Source of the DNA: Muntiacus reevesi
Lineage: Eukaryota > Chordata > Mammalia > Artiodactyla > Cervidae
Direction of reading: 5' to 3'
Length of the DNA stretch: 64,000 nt
NCBI RefSeq assembly: GCF_963930625.1
Contig: NC_089260.1
Location: forward strand, 13,972,501-14,036,500
The notes beneath the pieces are model-generated. The model was not told where the DNA came from, searched no databases, and saw only the letters and a program-made list of their open reading frames with translations. The translations under genes and the position numbers were made by a program. Shown here one piece after another: positions 1 to 12,425 of the stretch (within the stretch, counting starts at the first letter, position 1; every line of letters starts with the position of its first letter).

Positions 1-160
1 TTAAAAAGTTATTTCACATATTTTGATAAACTGTGAACTTTTCTCTCCTAGTGTGGAAGTCCTTTCCACAGGCTCATTACATTATCACATGAAGTTGAGA
101 ATTATTTAAATGTATATTGTTTGTACTTTATTGATTCATTTAAAAGTAACACATTTTTCA

Positions 161-390
161 GGAGCTTCCCTGGTGGCTCAGTGGTAAAGAATTCCCTGGC
201 CAATGCAAGAAGACACAAGAGACACGGGTTCTATCCCTGGTTTGGGAAGATTCCCTGGAGAGGGAAATGGAGATCTGCTCCAGGATTCTTGCCTGGAAAA
301 CTTCATGGACAGAGGAGCCTGGTGGGCTACAGCACATCGGGTCGCAGAGTTGAATGTGAGTGTGACTGAGCACACTCACACAGTGTGAGG
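161..390 (+). mobile_element. Bov-tA SINE
   Basis: A tRNA-Glu-like head (gcttccctggtggctcagtg) is followed by the BovA body with the motifs attcttgcctggaaaa, gacagaggagcctggtgggc and gggtcgcagagttg. The end carries a short (CA)-rich tail. Plus orientation, moderately diverged. Confidence 0.9.
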
Positions 391-702
391 TGTGCTCATG
401 TGATAGTGTAGTGAAGTCCCATCAGTCGGCCAGCGGGGAATTTTTCCAGGTTCCCTAACTATTTTGGAGTACTGATGGGGGCGTATTAGGGGTGAGGCTG
501 GTGAATTTCTTGGTGGGATTAGGCGGCCATTGGATGTTTAGATGAAAGGGCTGCCTCTCCTTACCCTCAACTGCTTAATGCATGGCTTCACAAAAGAGGC
601 AGACGGGACTTAGCAACTAAACAATAACAATAATACATTTTTCCTGCTATTTTATTGAGGAATAATTAGCACTCAGTGATAAAATGAGCAGTTACGCTTT
701 CT
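391..702. other. Unassigned intronic sequence
   Basis: No gene or repeat recognised between the SINE and the BovB. Confidence 0.5.
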
Positions 703-3280
703 AACTGTCTCATCCTCTGCTGTACCTTCTCCTCTTGCCCTCAACCTTTCCCAGAATCAGGGTCTTTTCCAATGAGTCCGAGCTTCGTATCAGGTGGCCA
801 AACTATTGGAGCCTCAGTTTCAGTCTGTCCTTCCAATGAATATTCAGGACTGATTTCCTTTAGGATGGACTGGTTGGATCTCCTTGCAGTCCAAGGGACT
901 CTCAAGAGTCTTCTCCATCACCACAGTTCAAAAGCATCAGCTCTTCAGTGCTCAGCTTTCTTTATGGTCCAACTCTCATATACATATGTGACTAATAGAA
1001 AAACCACAGCTTTTACTATATGGACCTTTGTCAGCAAAATGATGTCTCTCCTTTTTAATATTTTGTCTAGCTTTGTCATATCTTTTCTTCCAAGGAGCAA
1101 GCATCTTTTAGTTTTGTGGCTGCAGTCAATGTCCTCAGTGATTTTGGAGCCCAAGAAAATAAAATCTGTCACTGCTTCCACTTTTTCCCCATCTATTTGC
1201 AATGAAATGATGGGACCAGATGCCTTGATCTTGTTTTTTAAATGTTGAGTATTAAGCCAACTTTTTCACTCTCCTCTTTCACCCTCATCAAGAGGCTCTT
1301 TTAGTTCCTCTTCACTTTCTGCCATTAGAGTGGTATCATCTGCATATCTGAGGTTATTGATATTTCTCCCGGCAATCTTGATTCCAGCTTGTGCTTCCTC
1401 CAGCCCAGCGTTTCTCATGATGTACTCTGCATATAAGTTAAATAAGCAGGGTGACAATATACAGCCTTGACGTACTGATTTCCCAATTTTGTACTAGTCC
1501 TTTGTCCCATGGTTGGTTCTAACTGTTGCTCCTTGATGTGTGTACAGGTTTCTCAGGAGGCAGGTAAGGTGCTCTGGTATTCCCATCTCTTTAAGAAGTT
1601 TCCACAGTTTGTTATGATCCACAAAATCAAAGGCTTTAGTGTAGTCAATGAAGTAGAAGTAGATGTTTTTCTGGAATTCCCTTGCTTTTTCTATGATCCA
1701 GTGTATGTTGGCAATTTAATCTCTCGTTCCTCTGCCTTTGCTGAGTCCGACTTGTACATCTGGAATTTCTCAATTCACATACTGTTGAAGCCTGGCTTGA
1801 AGGATTTTGAGCATTACCTTGCTTCTAGTCCTATTGCCACTGCTGATTTTTCCAAATTTGCTGACATATTAAGTGCAGTACTTTAACAGCATCATCTTTT
1901 AGAATTTGAAATAACTCAGCTGGAATTCCATCACATCCACTAGCTTTGTTCATAGTAATTCTTCCTAAGGCCCACTTGACTTCACACTCCGAGATGTCAG
2001 GCTCTAGGTGAGTGACCACACCTTCATGGTTTTCTGGGTTATTAAGACCTTTTTGTATAGTTCTTCTGTATATTCTTGCCACCTCTTGTTAATTTTGCCT
2101 GCTTCTGTTGGCTCCTTGCCATTTCTGCCCTTTATTGTGCCCATCTTTGCATAAAATATTCCCTTGGCATCTCCAATTTTCTTGAAGTAGCTCTAGTCTT
2201 TCCCAGTCTATTGTTTTCCTCTATTCCTTTGCATTGTTCACTTAAGAAGGCTTTCTGATCCCTCCCTGCTATTTTCTGGAACTCTGCATCCAGTTGTATA
2301 TATTTTTCCCTTTCTCCTTTGCCTTTCGCTTCCCTTTTTTCTCAGCTAATTGTAAGCCCTCCTCAGACAACCACTTTGCTTTCTTGTATTTCTCTTTCTT
2401 GGGGATGGTTTTGGTCACCACTTCCTGCACAATGTTACGAACCTCCATCCATAGTTCTTTGGACACTCTGTCTGCCAAATCTAATCCCTTGAATCTATTC
2501 ATCACCTCCACTGTATCATCATGAGGGATTTTATTTAGGTCATATCTGAAAGGTCTAGTGATTTTCTCTTCTTTCTTCAATTTAAGCCTGAATTTTGCAA
2601 TAAGGAGCTCATGATCTGAGCCTCAGTCAGCTCCAGATCTTATCTTTGCTGTCTGTATAGAGCTTTTCCATCTTTGGCTGCAAAGAATATAATCAATCTG
2701 ATTTTGGTGTTGACCATCTGGTGCTGTTCATGGATAGAGCTGTCTCTTGTGTTGTTGGAAGAGGGTGTTTGCTGTGACCAGTGTGTTCTCTTGGCAAGAC
2801 TCTGTTAGCCTTGCCCTGCTGCATTTTGTACTCCAAGGCCAAACTTGCCAATTACTCCAGGTATCTCCTTACTTCCTGCTTTTGCATTCCAACCCTCTGT
2901 GATGAAATGGATATCTATTTTTGGTCTTGGTTCTAGAAGAGCTTATAGGTCTTCATAGAACCATTTGACTTCAGCTTCTTCAGCATTAGTGGTTGGGGCA
3001 CAGCCTTGGGTTACTGTGATGTTGAATGGTTTGCCTTGGAAATGAACAGAGATCATTTGGTCAATTTTGAGATTGCACCCAAGTACTTCATTTCAGACTC
3101 TTTTTTTGACTATGAGGGCTGCTTCATTTCTTCTAAGGAATTCTTGCCTGCAATAGTAGGTATAATGATCATCTGAATTAAATTCACCCGTTGCCATGCA
3201 TTTTAGTTCACTGATTACTAAAATGTTGATGTTCATTCACCCTTGCCATCTCCTGCTTGATCACGTCCACGTTTCCTATT
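703..3280 (-). mobile_element. BovB (RTE) LINE, both ends incomplete
   Basis: A minus-strand BovB of about 2.6 kb. Read on the minus strand it runs from the endonuclease region (about 3280-2600) through the reverse transcriptase to the 3' region. The RT catalytic motif YADD is visible in the frame at 1266-1457 (YADD at 1335-1346). Further broken RT frames lie at 1831-2082 and 2269-2580. Stops and frameshifts break the protein, so it cannot be made. The last roughly 150 bases of the consensus 3' end are missing at the left boundary, which is unusual because LINE insertions normally lose the 5' end. A later deletion is likely. The 5' end at about 3280 abuts an old L1. Confidence 0.9.
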
Positions 3281-3281
3281 G

Positions 3282-3660
3282 TGTGGTTAGTATATAGCAC
3301 AACTTCTTCATCCATTCTCCTACTTATGGTCCTTTGGGTTGCTACTAGCTTTAGCTATTGTAAATAAGGCTGATATGAGGTTTTTGTACAAATCTTTAGG
3401 TGAAGATATGCATTTCTTTTCTCTTCTAGGAGTAGAATTGCTGGCTCATGTGAGAGATGAATGTCTACCTTTGTTAGAAACTGTCAAAGTGGCAGGAGGT
3501 TGTACCATTTGACATTCCCACCAACAACATATGCGAGTCCTAACTGCTCCCTCATCCTACCCAATATATAGTAGTATTTGTTAGACTTTTTATTTCTGAC
3601 CATTCTTGTGGGAATAATAATTTTACAAGATACAGTTCTGAAAAGTCCCAGGAAAAGTTC
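3282..3660 (-). mobile_element. Old L1 fragment (3' part of ORF2)
   Basis: Read on the minus strand this resembles the L1 ORF2 C-terminal region and matches, with many changes, the younger L1 at 23440-23780 (for example cattcccaccaacaacatat against cattcccaccaacggtgtaa). Highly diverged, no usable frame. The right limit is approximate. Confidence 0.65.
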
Positions 3661-6484
3661 TGCCTCCACTTCTAATGACCATCATTGTTTCACCCTTTCC
3701 TGCTTCCTTGCCTTCATTCTTTGTTCTGTCTTATGATTTACCAAGATCAAAGGCCTTTTTACCCAGCATGAGGTTTGTGGAGCTATTCATGGTTGGAGTG
3801 ACCTTATTTCAATTTGGGGGAACACGGGAGAGCAGGTTATAGAAATGCCTTCCTCTCATGACCACAGCTGACTCCCTAGAGACAGACCTCACAGCAGGGT
3901 GGGGCTGCTGGAACTCAGCTGGAGCCAAAGCGGGCCTGAGGCTCCAACGGGTTTGGGGAGGGAGATTTCCCTTATGCCCCCGAAAGGGTTTATTCTAGAA
4001 AGTGGGAAAAGGATGTCAGAAAATGCTTTGTGTTATTCTTTGTTGATAAAATTATTATTTCTAAAAAATATGAATATTTTTTTTTTTGGTTGAATTCAGC
4101 TTGCATTCACTGAGAAAGGAATGTCACCACATGTAGAGGATATTATTGTGCTCTAGTGATTTTTAAGAGTTTACTTATCAGAGTGGAATTTAACTTTGGA
4201 ATTAAAAAACATTGCAGATGATTTTATTGAATTTTCATTTCAATGAGTCAAATGAGTGTTTTCCAGATGCTATTTGCCTAATCTGCTTTTCATGGGAACA
4301 ATGTTACTTTCTTCTCTACTCTTAGAAGGAGAGCAGGATGTCATTTCTCATGTCCTGAAACATACAATGGAGGAAAAACACCCTAGACTAGTTTCAACTC
4401 TATTGCTGGCATTTTTAAATCTTTTCCATTTTAAGCAAAAATATGATCTGGCATAATTATAATGAGTAAGGTAATCTGGCCTTGAGAAAGCCTCATTACA
4501 CAAAGTAATCAAATAAAATAGATTGATATGTTTTATTCTGGCATGAAAAATATTTTAACCTTTTCCTGATTTATTGCACAAACTACTGGCAATTGAATTA
4601 CTGGGATTATAAACACTGCTGTGTTCTGGTAGTCATTAATAAGGGCAATATTTTAAACAGCTTTATTAAATGAGGGATGGGATGTATGATCATTCTAAAT
4701 ACATTAGTTTATCCTAACTCTAGCCAACTCTAAAACAGAAAAAGTTAAAATGAATATGTATAATATTTTGTCAGAATTTCTGGTGTTGCCACGCTGAGGA
4801 GCAAAATTTCCTCTTTACTTATGTAAATATATAAAAATGCCAGCTTCTTTTACTAGTAAAGTTCTTGCCAACTTCCCAACCCACGCTGGGTTCATGTTTC
4901 ACTCTAAAATAAAAGATACTTGGAAATGCATTTGAGAATTCTTCAATGCTATCTGGGCAAATGGATTTACTTTGGCATTTTTATTTCACCAACTCTATTG
5001 CTTCCATGTAATGTTGATTTAGCTAGGGTGACACTGCTAGAGAGAAAACAGTGTGGTACTCATCTGCAGCTCTGGATATAAAAGTAATAGACCTGATAGG
5101 TTCATTCAGCCTGATTGTGTCTGGACTGGGTCTCCATTTCTTATACCGTTAATGTTCCGTGCAGTATAGATGTACTAATCAGAGGCTATGGTTTCAGTCA
5201 TTACTGCTGGGCTTCGATGCATCCACGTTTCTCTTTCAGTGCCTAGGTATTTGCATTAGTCTGTCACATCACAAAATTGGTTTAAATTTAATTTCTCTTA
5301 GTGTCTTCTTGGTCTAGAATCCCATGTAGTTCCAACATTCACATAATTTCAACAGCACTCCTGGGAGCTCTTTGGGGTATTATTTGAATTTGTGAATTTT
5401 ATTTTATATTTTAAGGAAAATGCTGCATTTTGCATTTGTTTGCTTTCTCCTGAGAATTCCATTATGACTATGGGACTTCAGAATATTCTGTATTATATTT
5501 ATATAGATGTTATGTCAGCCTGGGCAGAGATGTCAAAATACTTCCTTTGGTTTTAGGACAATCACAGTACGCCGCCATGTCAAAAAACATGAGTAGGTTT
5601 GGACTCACCTCTTTCTTTTAACTCTTTAGAAGATATACTTCTTAGCTACGTTTTTATTATTTTTTTCCATATAGGAGAAAAGAAGTCATTTAAAGTAAAA
5701 ACACTATCTGTGACAACTAGACTCGAACCTTTGATCTTGCCTACAGTTGTGGGGCAATATTTATCATATGACCTTCTGTCACAGGTCACAGTGAAGTCTG
5801 GTTTGAGTATTGGTTTTAGCCCAAACATGTAAAGAACCACATCCTGACTTCTCTACTACCATTACTAATCCAAATAAGGCAACCACCTTTCAAAGTTGGT
5901 TCCAAGAACACTATGCCAAAGCCCCGAGGTTTATTGTGAATTCTTGTGGTTGGCATCCTACCTCATTTGTTCTCCATTTGTAAAACCATGACTGACTTCA
6001 GTTTATATCCAACCTGTTTTACTAGCTTACTAGAGGTTGTCTAGTAAGCGCAAACAGCTTCTGCCTCTATTGCTAACCAGGTCGTGATCTGACCCGGAAG
6101 GACCCATAGCATATTTAGTGCATGAACTTCCTAAGAAATCAGGTTGGCACACAAGGATACACAAATCTGAAGTGAGGTGTCACGCTTAGACTCCTAGTGA
6201 CTTATGCATCACAAGAGCCTTTGGGATTAAATTGTCACATCCCATGCACAAGTTACAGAGTCAACAAACCACTTTTGAACCACCAGCACTATTTTAATTC
6301 ACCTAGGAATGTCATCTTCCCTTTGTCTTCTAAAGTGAGGGTTGGTCAGCTTTTCTTAAGGATCAAGTAGTAAATATTTTAGGTTTCCAGGCCATATGAC
6401 CTCTCTATTCAACTCAGTCTTTATACGTCCAAAGTAGTCATGGACAATACTAGACAAATGAGCCAGACTTTTCCAATAAAATAT
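3661..6484. other. Unique AT-rich intron
   Basis: About 2.8 kb without a recognised gene or repeat. Short open frames occur on both strands but have no recognisable similarity and lack splice-site support. Confidence 0.5.
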
Positions 6485-6567
6485 AAGAAGGAGAAGGAGA
6501 AAAAGGAGAGGAGGAAGAAGAGAGAAGAGGGGAGAAGAAAGGGCAGAAGGAAGGGAGGAGAAGGAGG
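6485..6567 (+). repeat. Polypurine (GGA/GAA-rich) tract
   Basis: 83 bases with a single pyrimidine (C at 6544), built from irregular GAAG, GGAG and GAGA units. A minus-strand open frame through it is a low-complexity artefact. Confidence 0.9.
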
Positions 6568-7227
6568 CAGTCAGATATGACGTGCTGACCAGAGTATGGC
6601 CTGTTATATGGTTCTTCCTGTTATTGGGAAGACGTTTAGAGATCTTTCTTCCAAATCTTTTTTCAATTTCATAATCACACCTTTTGGAGAAAGAGGTTTG
6701 TAGCACATGATGGTATGCTAACATTTAGAGTGTCTTCAGCTAACATTTAGATTTTAATATGACTGTTATTTGTATGCTCAGCACTCAAGAGGTTGCAGTT
6801 TTTTCCCCTTAGATATTTGGCCAACAGAATACACCATTGCCAGGTCAGTCTGTCTCATTAGTCATAGCCCAGTGAGGCACACAACAGGTGTAGTAAGCTG
6901 ATTGGATGACAGGGTTAACATACTTCCTCAATATTTCCTAAAGAAGAGCAGAAGCTTTTATTAAGACAACTAAATATGATAACATTTGAAAATATATTTT
7001 AAATGGCATTTTTAAAATGTAGAAGCATCTTTGAAAGAAATGAACACTCTAATGTATAATATCTTGGCAATTTTCTACTAATCCATAGCAATTGTCATTC
7101 ACTGTTTAACCACATCCTAGTTTTATCCATAGATTTGCCCGCTGTGTCTTTTTAAATCTGAATTATTATGTGAGAGAGAGGCTCTTCCCAGGAGACTCCA
7201 AGAACTTCATGTCTTTTGGTAATCAGT
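6568..7227. other. Unassigned intronic sequence
   Basis: AT-rich, with no recognised gene or repeat. Confidence 0.45.
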
Positions 7228-7237
7228 AGCCCTTCTA

Positions 7238-7510
7238 ACAGGGAAGACAATGGCACCCCACTCCAGTACTCTTGCCTGGAAAATCCCAGGGACGGAGGAG
7301 TCTGGTAGGCTGCAGTTCATGGGGTCGCTAAGAGTTGGACACAACTGAGCGACTTCCCTTTCACTTTTCACTTTCCTGCATTGAGAAGGAAATGGCAACC
7401 CACTCCAGTGCTCTTGCCTGGAGAACCCCAGGGACAGAGGAGCCTGGTGGGCTGCCGTCTATGGGGTCGCACAGAGCCGGACACGACTGAAGTGACTTAG
7501 CAGCAGCAGC
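7238..7510 (+). mobile_element. Bov-A2 SINE
   Basis: Two BovA monomers in tandem, each with ccactccagt..ctcttgcctgga and ggggtcgc motifs, ending in (CAG)n. It is flanked by the 10-bp duplication agcccttcta at 7228-7237 and 7511-7520. The left flank of that site also served the neighbouring BovB. Confidence 0.92.
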
Positions 7511-7524
7511 AGCCCTTCTAGAAG

Positions 7525-8045
7525 CTAGGACAAACGTAGACAGCATATTAAAAATCAGGGACATAACTTTGTTGACAAAGGTCCATCTAATCAAAGCTAT
7601 GGCTTTTCCAGTAGTCATGTACGAATGTGATAGCTGGACCATAAAGAAAGCTGAGCACCAAAGAATTGATGTTTTTGAACTGGTGGTGTTGGAGAAGACT
7701 CTTAAGAGTGCCTTGGACTGCAAAGGAGATCAAACCAGTCAATCCTAAAGGAAATCAACCCTGAATATTCACTGGAAGGACTGATGCTGAAGCTGAACCT
7801 CCAGTAGTTTGGCCACCTGATGTGAAGAGTAGACTTATTGGAAAAGCCCCTGATGCTGGGAAAGATTGAGGGCAGGTGGAGAAGGGGGTGAAAGAGGATG
7901 AGATGGTTGGATGGTATCACAGACTCAACAGACTGGAGTTGGCGCAAACTCCAAAAGATAGGGAAGGCCAAGGAAGCCTGCGTGCTGCAGCGCATGGAGT
8001 CACAAAGAGGTGACACGACTGAGTGACTGAGCAACACCGACACGT
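7525..8045 (+). mobile_element. BovB LINE, 5'-truncated 3' end
   Basis: About 520 bp of the BovB 3' region on the plus strand, from the 'cagcatattaaaaatcaggg' segment to the terminal gactgagtgactgagcaaca. It is flanked by ccttctagaag at 7514-7524 and 8046-8056, a target-site duplication. No functional protein; the long minus-strand frames over it (7361-8168) are antisense artefacts. Confidence 0.88.
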
Positions 8046-8056
8046 CCTTCTAGAAG

Positions 8057-9470
8057 TTTGTCCGCTACTCTGGCTGCTGCGACTTTTGTGTACTTCTGCT
8101 GGAGTAATACATAGCCATTGAAAAATGGTCTGTCGGTGGCGGTTTGAGGAATGAATAGGCAGAATCAAGCCAGCAGGGCTGCCAGCAAGGTCAGTGCTAG
8201 AAAGCAGATACTGGATGGTTAGCTTACTTGGTACTCTGAGAAGGAGTGTCCAGAAGTCACATAGGTAGTACTGAAACTGCGTTACTTTCAGGACTAGAGG
8301 TCAAACAGGGAACTGAGAAGCAGAATTGTAGGACACAGCTGAGAGCACAGCCTGAGTATTGCCCACAGTCCTTTGTCTTTCCCTCTGGAATTCATCCCAG
8401 TAGGTCGTTCTTTTAAGTGTTAACCCAAGTCCTGTGTTGTCTTAAAGATACCACTTGTCCCCTGATAGAATAGATTGTGGTCTGGCTTTCTAGCTTGCTT
8501 ATCAATTAGGACACAGCTATAATTCCTTCTGACTCATCTATTTCTGTTAAAAGCATAAAGGTGTAATTTTTTCCAAACCAAATGATTAGAGCTCTCATTC
8601 CTTATTTTCTTTCAGAAGATCTCACTCTTGCATCATCTTATCAAATGCTTGTACTGCATTTAAAATTATTCATTCTGGAAGCTGAGGTTACCCCTAGCAA
8701 CCAGCAGTTTACCTAAACTGCTTTGGTTTCAGACTTCTCTTAAAGGAGAATTCTCAGAATCAATTGCTCAAGAGCTTGAGCTTTTATACCCCTCACAGCA
8801 CAATATATATAGACAACAATTCAAATTTTAAAAGCTTAGCAAGACCTTTCAGTGGAGGTTTAAATTGGTTTCATAACATGAGTTATTTTGAGGCTAGACA
8901 GAATATTCATTAGTAGTTAAAACAAGACTGTAATTTACTTTTAGAAATTTCTATAGTTTCATTTAATGAAAGTCATCCTCATGAAAGTACAGATGATCCT
9001 ATGGTAAATATTTGTAAATTTGCGTTTCAGGAAACCCTGCAGGTACTCACTCACTCACGCCTGAGGGTGGTATGGCACACCTCCAAGCCTGGCACTGGCA
9101 GGACTGGATGGTATTTTCCCCTACAAAGCTCTGGAAGACTTTATTATGCCCCACAGAACTAAATGGAAGACAATGAAACTGTTTTATCCTTTGAATTGAA
9201 TAGGAAAGGTCAAAGGGAAAAGAATGCAATAGTAGACAGAGGGAAAAGTGCTTTGTGAAAATTGTTCAATTTTTCCATATAAGAGAAAATACTTTGTTCC
9301 TTTTAATAGATCTGGAAAAGCAACACTAGAGATTTTTTGGTTAGACTTAGAGAAAAGAAGCAATCAAGACTTTCTGAGAGATCCCATTTCCCAAACAAAT
9401 ATGTACTATGTTCTTACTATTTACAAGATGTTATTATAATCATTTGCATCTGTATGATCATTTATAAATC
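8057..9470. other. Unique intronic sequence
   Basis: About 1.4 kb without a recognised gene or repeat. Confidence 0.45.
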
Positions 9471-9479
9471 TGAAAACTT

Positions 9480-9665
9480 TTTCATAGACACTGGTAATAG
9501 TAATGACCCTGGTAGTTGCCAGGCCATGTACTGCTTTCCTTATTTGATATTTGAAAAAATAAGGCTCAAGAGATTAAAAAAAAAAAAAAAACCATGTTAC
9601 ACAGCACAGATATGCCCTACAGAGCCTGAACCTGGACCTAGCTTTTCTGTCTCCAGACTTGAGCC
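9480..9665 (-). repeat. Probable MIR fragment with poly(A) run
   Basis: A weak match to the antisense MIR layout (aataaggctcaagagatt, then acacagca and cctgaacctggacc). It contains a 16-17 base A run at about 9576-9592. Low confidence because divergence is high. Confidence 0.4.
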
Positions 9666-9798
9666 GTAATGATTTCTCTGACCATGTATTTTTCTATATA
9701 CTTATATATAGGGTTTACATACATTTATGTGTACGTTTATCTGCTTGTCATAATATGAAGCATATACATACCAATTTATTTAGGCATGCTGGACACAA

Positions 9799-11364
9799 AA
9801 GCTTTAGTGTAGTCAGTGAAGCATAAGTATATGTTTTTCTGGAATTCCCTTACTGGCTCTTTGATCCAACAAAAATTGGGAATTTGATCTCTGGTTCCTC
9901 TGCCTTTTCTAAACATAGCTTATACATCTGAATGTTCTCAGCTCATGTACTGCTGAAGCCTAGCTTGAAGGATTTTGAGTATAACCTTGCTAACACGTGA
10001 AATGAGCAAAATTGTACAGTGGTTTGAACATTCTTTGGCGTTGCCCTTCTTTGGGACTGGAATGCAAACTGACCATTTCCAGTCCTGTGGCCACTGCTGA
10101 CTTTTCCAAACTTTCTGACATAATGACTGCAGCACTTTAACAGCATCATCTTTTAGGATTTGAAATAGCTCAGCTGGAATTCCATCACCTCCACTAGCTT
10201 TGTTCGTAATAGTGCTTCAGAAGGCCCACTTGACTTCTCACTCCAGGATGTCTGGCTCTAGGTGAGTGACCACACCATCATGGTTATCTGGGTCTTTAAG
10301 ACAGTTTTTGTATAGTTCTATGTATTCTTGCCATCTTTTCTTAATCTTTTCTACTTCTGTTGAGTCCTTAACATTTCTGTCCTTTATTATGCCCATCCTT
10401 GCATGAAATGTTCCCTTTGTGTCTCCAATTTTCTTGAAGAGATCTCTAGTCTTTCCTGTAAGGAGTATGACAAGGCTGTATATTGTCACCCTGTTTATTT
10501 AACTTATATGTAGGGTATATCATATGAAATGCCAGGCTGCTTGAATCATAAGCTAGAATCAAGATTGCCAGGAGAAATATCAGCAACCTTAGATATGCAG
10601 GTGATACCACTCTAATAGCAGAAAGCACAGAGGAACTAAAGAACCTTTTGATGAGGGTGAAAGAGGAGAGTGAAAAAGGTGGCTTACTATTCAACACTCA
10701 AAAAACGAAGCATATAGCATCTGGTCCCATCACTTCATGGCAAACAGAAGGGGGAGAAGTGACAGATTTTATTTTCTTGGGCTCCAGAATCACTGCTGAT
10801 GGTAACTGCAACCATGAAATTAAAAGACACTTGCTCCTTGGAAGAAAAGCTATGACAAAACCTAGACAGTGTATTAAAAGCAGAGACATCACTTTGCCAA
10901 CAAAGGTCCATGTAGTCAAAGCTATGGTTTTTCCAATAGTCATGTACTGATGTGAGAGCTGGACCATAAAGAAGGCTGAGCACCAAAGAATTGATGCTTT
11001 CAAACTGTGGTTCTGGAGAAGACTCTGGAGAGTCCCCTGGACTGCAAGGAGATCAAACCAGGCAATTCTAAAGGAAATCAACCCTGAATATCTTTTGGAG
11101 AGACTGATGCTGAAGCTGAAGCTCCAGTACTTTGACCACCTGATGCAAAGAGTCGATTCATTGGGAAAGACCCTGATGCTGGGAAAGGCTGAAGGCAAAC
11201 AGAGAAGAGGGCAGCAGAGGATGAGATGGTTATATAGCATCACTGACTCAATGAACCTGAATCTGAGCCAACTCAAGGAGATAGTGAAGGACAGGGAAGG
11301 CTGGCGTGCTACAGTCCTTGGGGTCATAAAGAGTCGGACACCACTTAGCGACTGAACAACAGTA
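9799..11364 (+). mobile_element. BovB LINE with inverted 5' half (twin-primed)
   Basis: The left part, 9799 to about 10456, is BovB in minus orientation. The right part, about 10459-11364, is BovB in plus orientation and reaches the normal 3' end (cacttagcgactgaacaaca). Compared with the intact copy at 44595-48001, the two parts are consecutive in the element except for roughly 140 missing bases at the junction. A 13-bp duplication with two mismatches, atgctggacacaa at 9786-9798 and atgctggatgcaa at 11365-11377, encloses the whole unit, so it is a single insertion. The RT is disrupted and not expressible. Confidence 0.88.
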
Positions 11365-11503
11365 ATGCTGGATGCAACAAGACATGAGTGGGTGAATGGA
11401 GAAGTCACTTCTAAATGCTTAGTTTAACACATATAGCACAGAATCATATTTTACTGTATTTTGGAGTACAAAGGTCAAGGGATACTGTATAATCATGCAG
11501 ACA

Positions 11504-11539
11504 TTAGCTGTCACCAATAACGTTAGCTGTCACCAATAA
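11504..11539 (+). repeat. 17-bp direct repeat, two copies
   Basis: ttagctgtcaccaataa occurs at 11504-11520 and again at 11523-11539. Confidence 0.9.
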
Positions 11540-11849
11540 TTCTCAATGTTTTATATTCACCCTTTCTCTGAAGACTATAAAAATAAGTATATTTATTTGT
11601 TCCTGAGGTTAATTCTCTAAATCCTGTTACAATAATATAAAAAAAATTTTTAATATTCATTGTAATTTGCTTTTAGTTTGGGGCATTTTCTAAGTAATGT
11701 TTTAGCTAGACAACAGATTTAAAAAAAATACAAAGAGAACTCTTAATGATATGAAACTCTTCACACTAATAAAAGTTAAAATCATTTCACTGTTTAAATT
11801 ATTGACTTCAGATCAGAGGCTGTCCTGAGTACCACCTTAGGACCACCTT

Positions 11850-12425
11850 AGGACATTTTCCAAACATTTCTCCAAAGAAGACATACAGATGGCCAACAAA
11901 CACATAAAAAGATGCTTGACATCACTAACTATTATAGAAATGCAAATCAAAACTGCAGTGAGATATCACTGGTCAGAATTTTCATCACCATAGAATATAA
12001 AAACAGTAAAATGCTGGAGAGGACATGGAGAAAAGGGAACTCTTGCACTGTTGGTAGGAATGTAAGTACAGCCACTGTGGAGAACAGTATGGCGTTTCCT
12101 TAAAAAAACGAAAATTAGAACTACCGTGTGACCCAGAAATCCCACTCCTGAGCATATACCCAGAGAAAACCATAATTCAAAATAACATTTGCACCCCAGT
12201 GTTCATTGCAGCGCTGTTTACAACAGCCAGGACCTGGAAACAAATGTCCATCCCTGGAGGAGTGATAGGGAAGATGTGGTACACATATGCAGTGGGATAT
12301 TACTCAACCATAAAGATAAACAAAACTGGGTCATTTATAGAGATGTGAATGAACCTAGAATCTGCCATACAGAGTAAAGTCTGAAAGAAACAAGTATCGT
12401 ATTTTAGCACATATATGTGGAATCT
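11850..12425 (+). mobile_element. Old L1 fragment (ORF2 3' region)
   Basis: Contains the conserved L1 ORF2 C-terminal coding landmarks in plus orientation: gccaacaaacacataaaaag, gccactgtggagaacagtat and acccagaaatcccactcctg, followed by cgctgtttacaacagccagg. Stops interrupt the frame. More diverged than the copies at 22916 and 40356. Boundaries approximate. Confidence 0.85.

Noticed and set aside
772..1248. 158-codon plus-strand open frame
   Set aside because: It is the antisense of a minus-strand BovB; the same peptide recurs over other BovB copies.
6356..6724. 122-codon Ser/Leu-rich minus frame
   Set aside because: Produced by the polypurine tract at 6485-6567.
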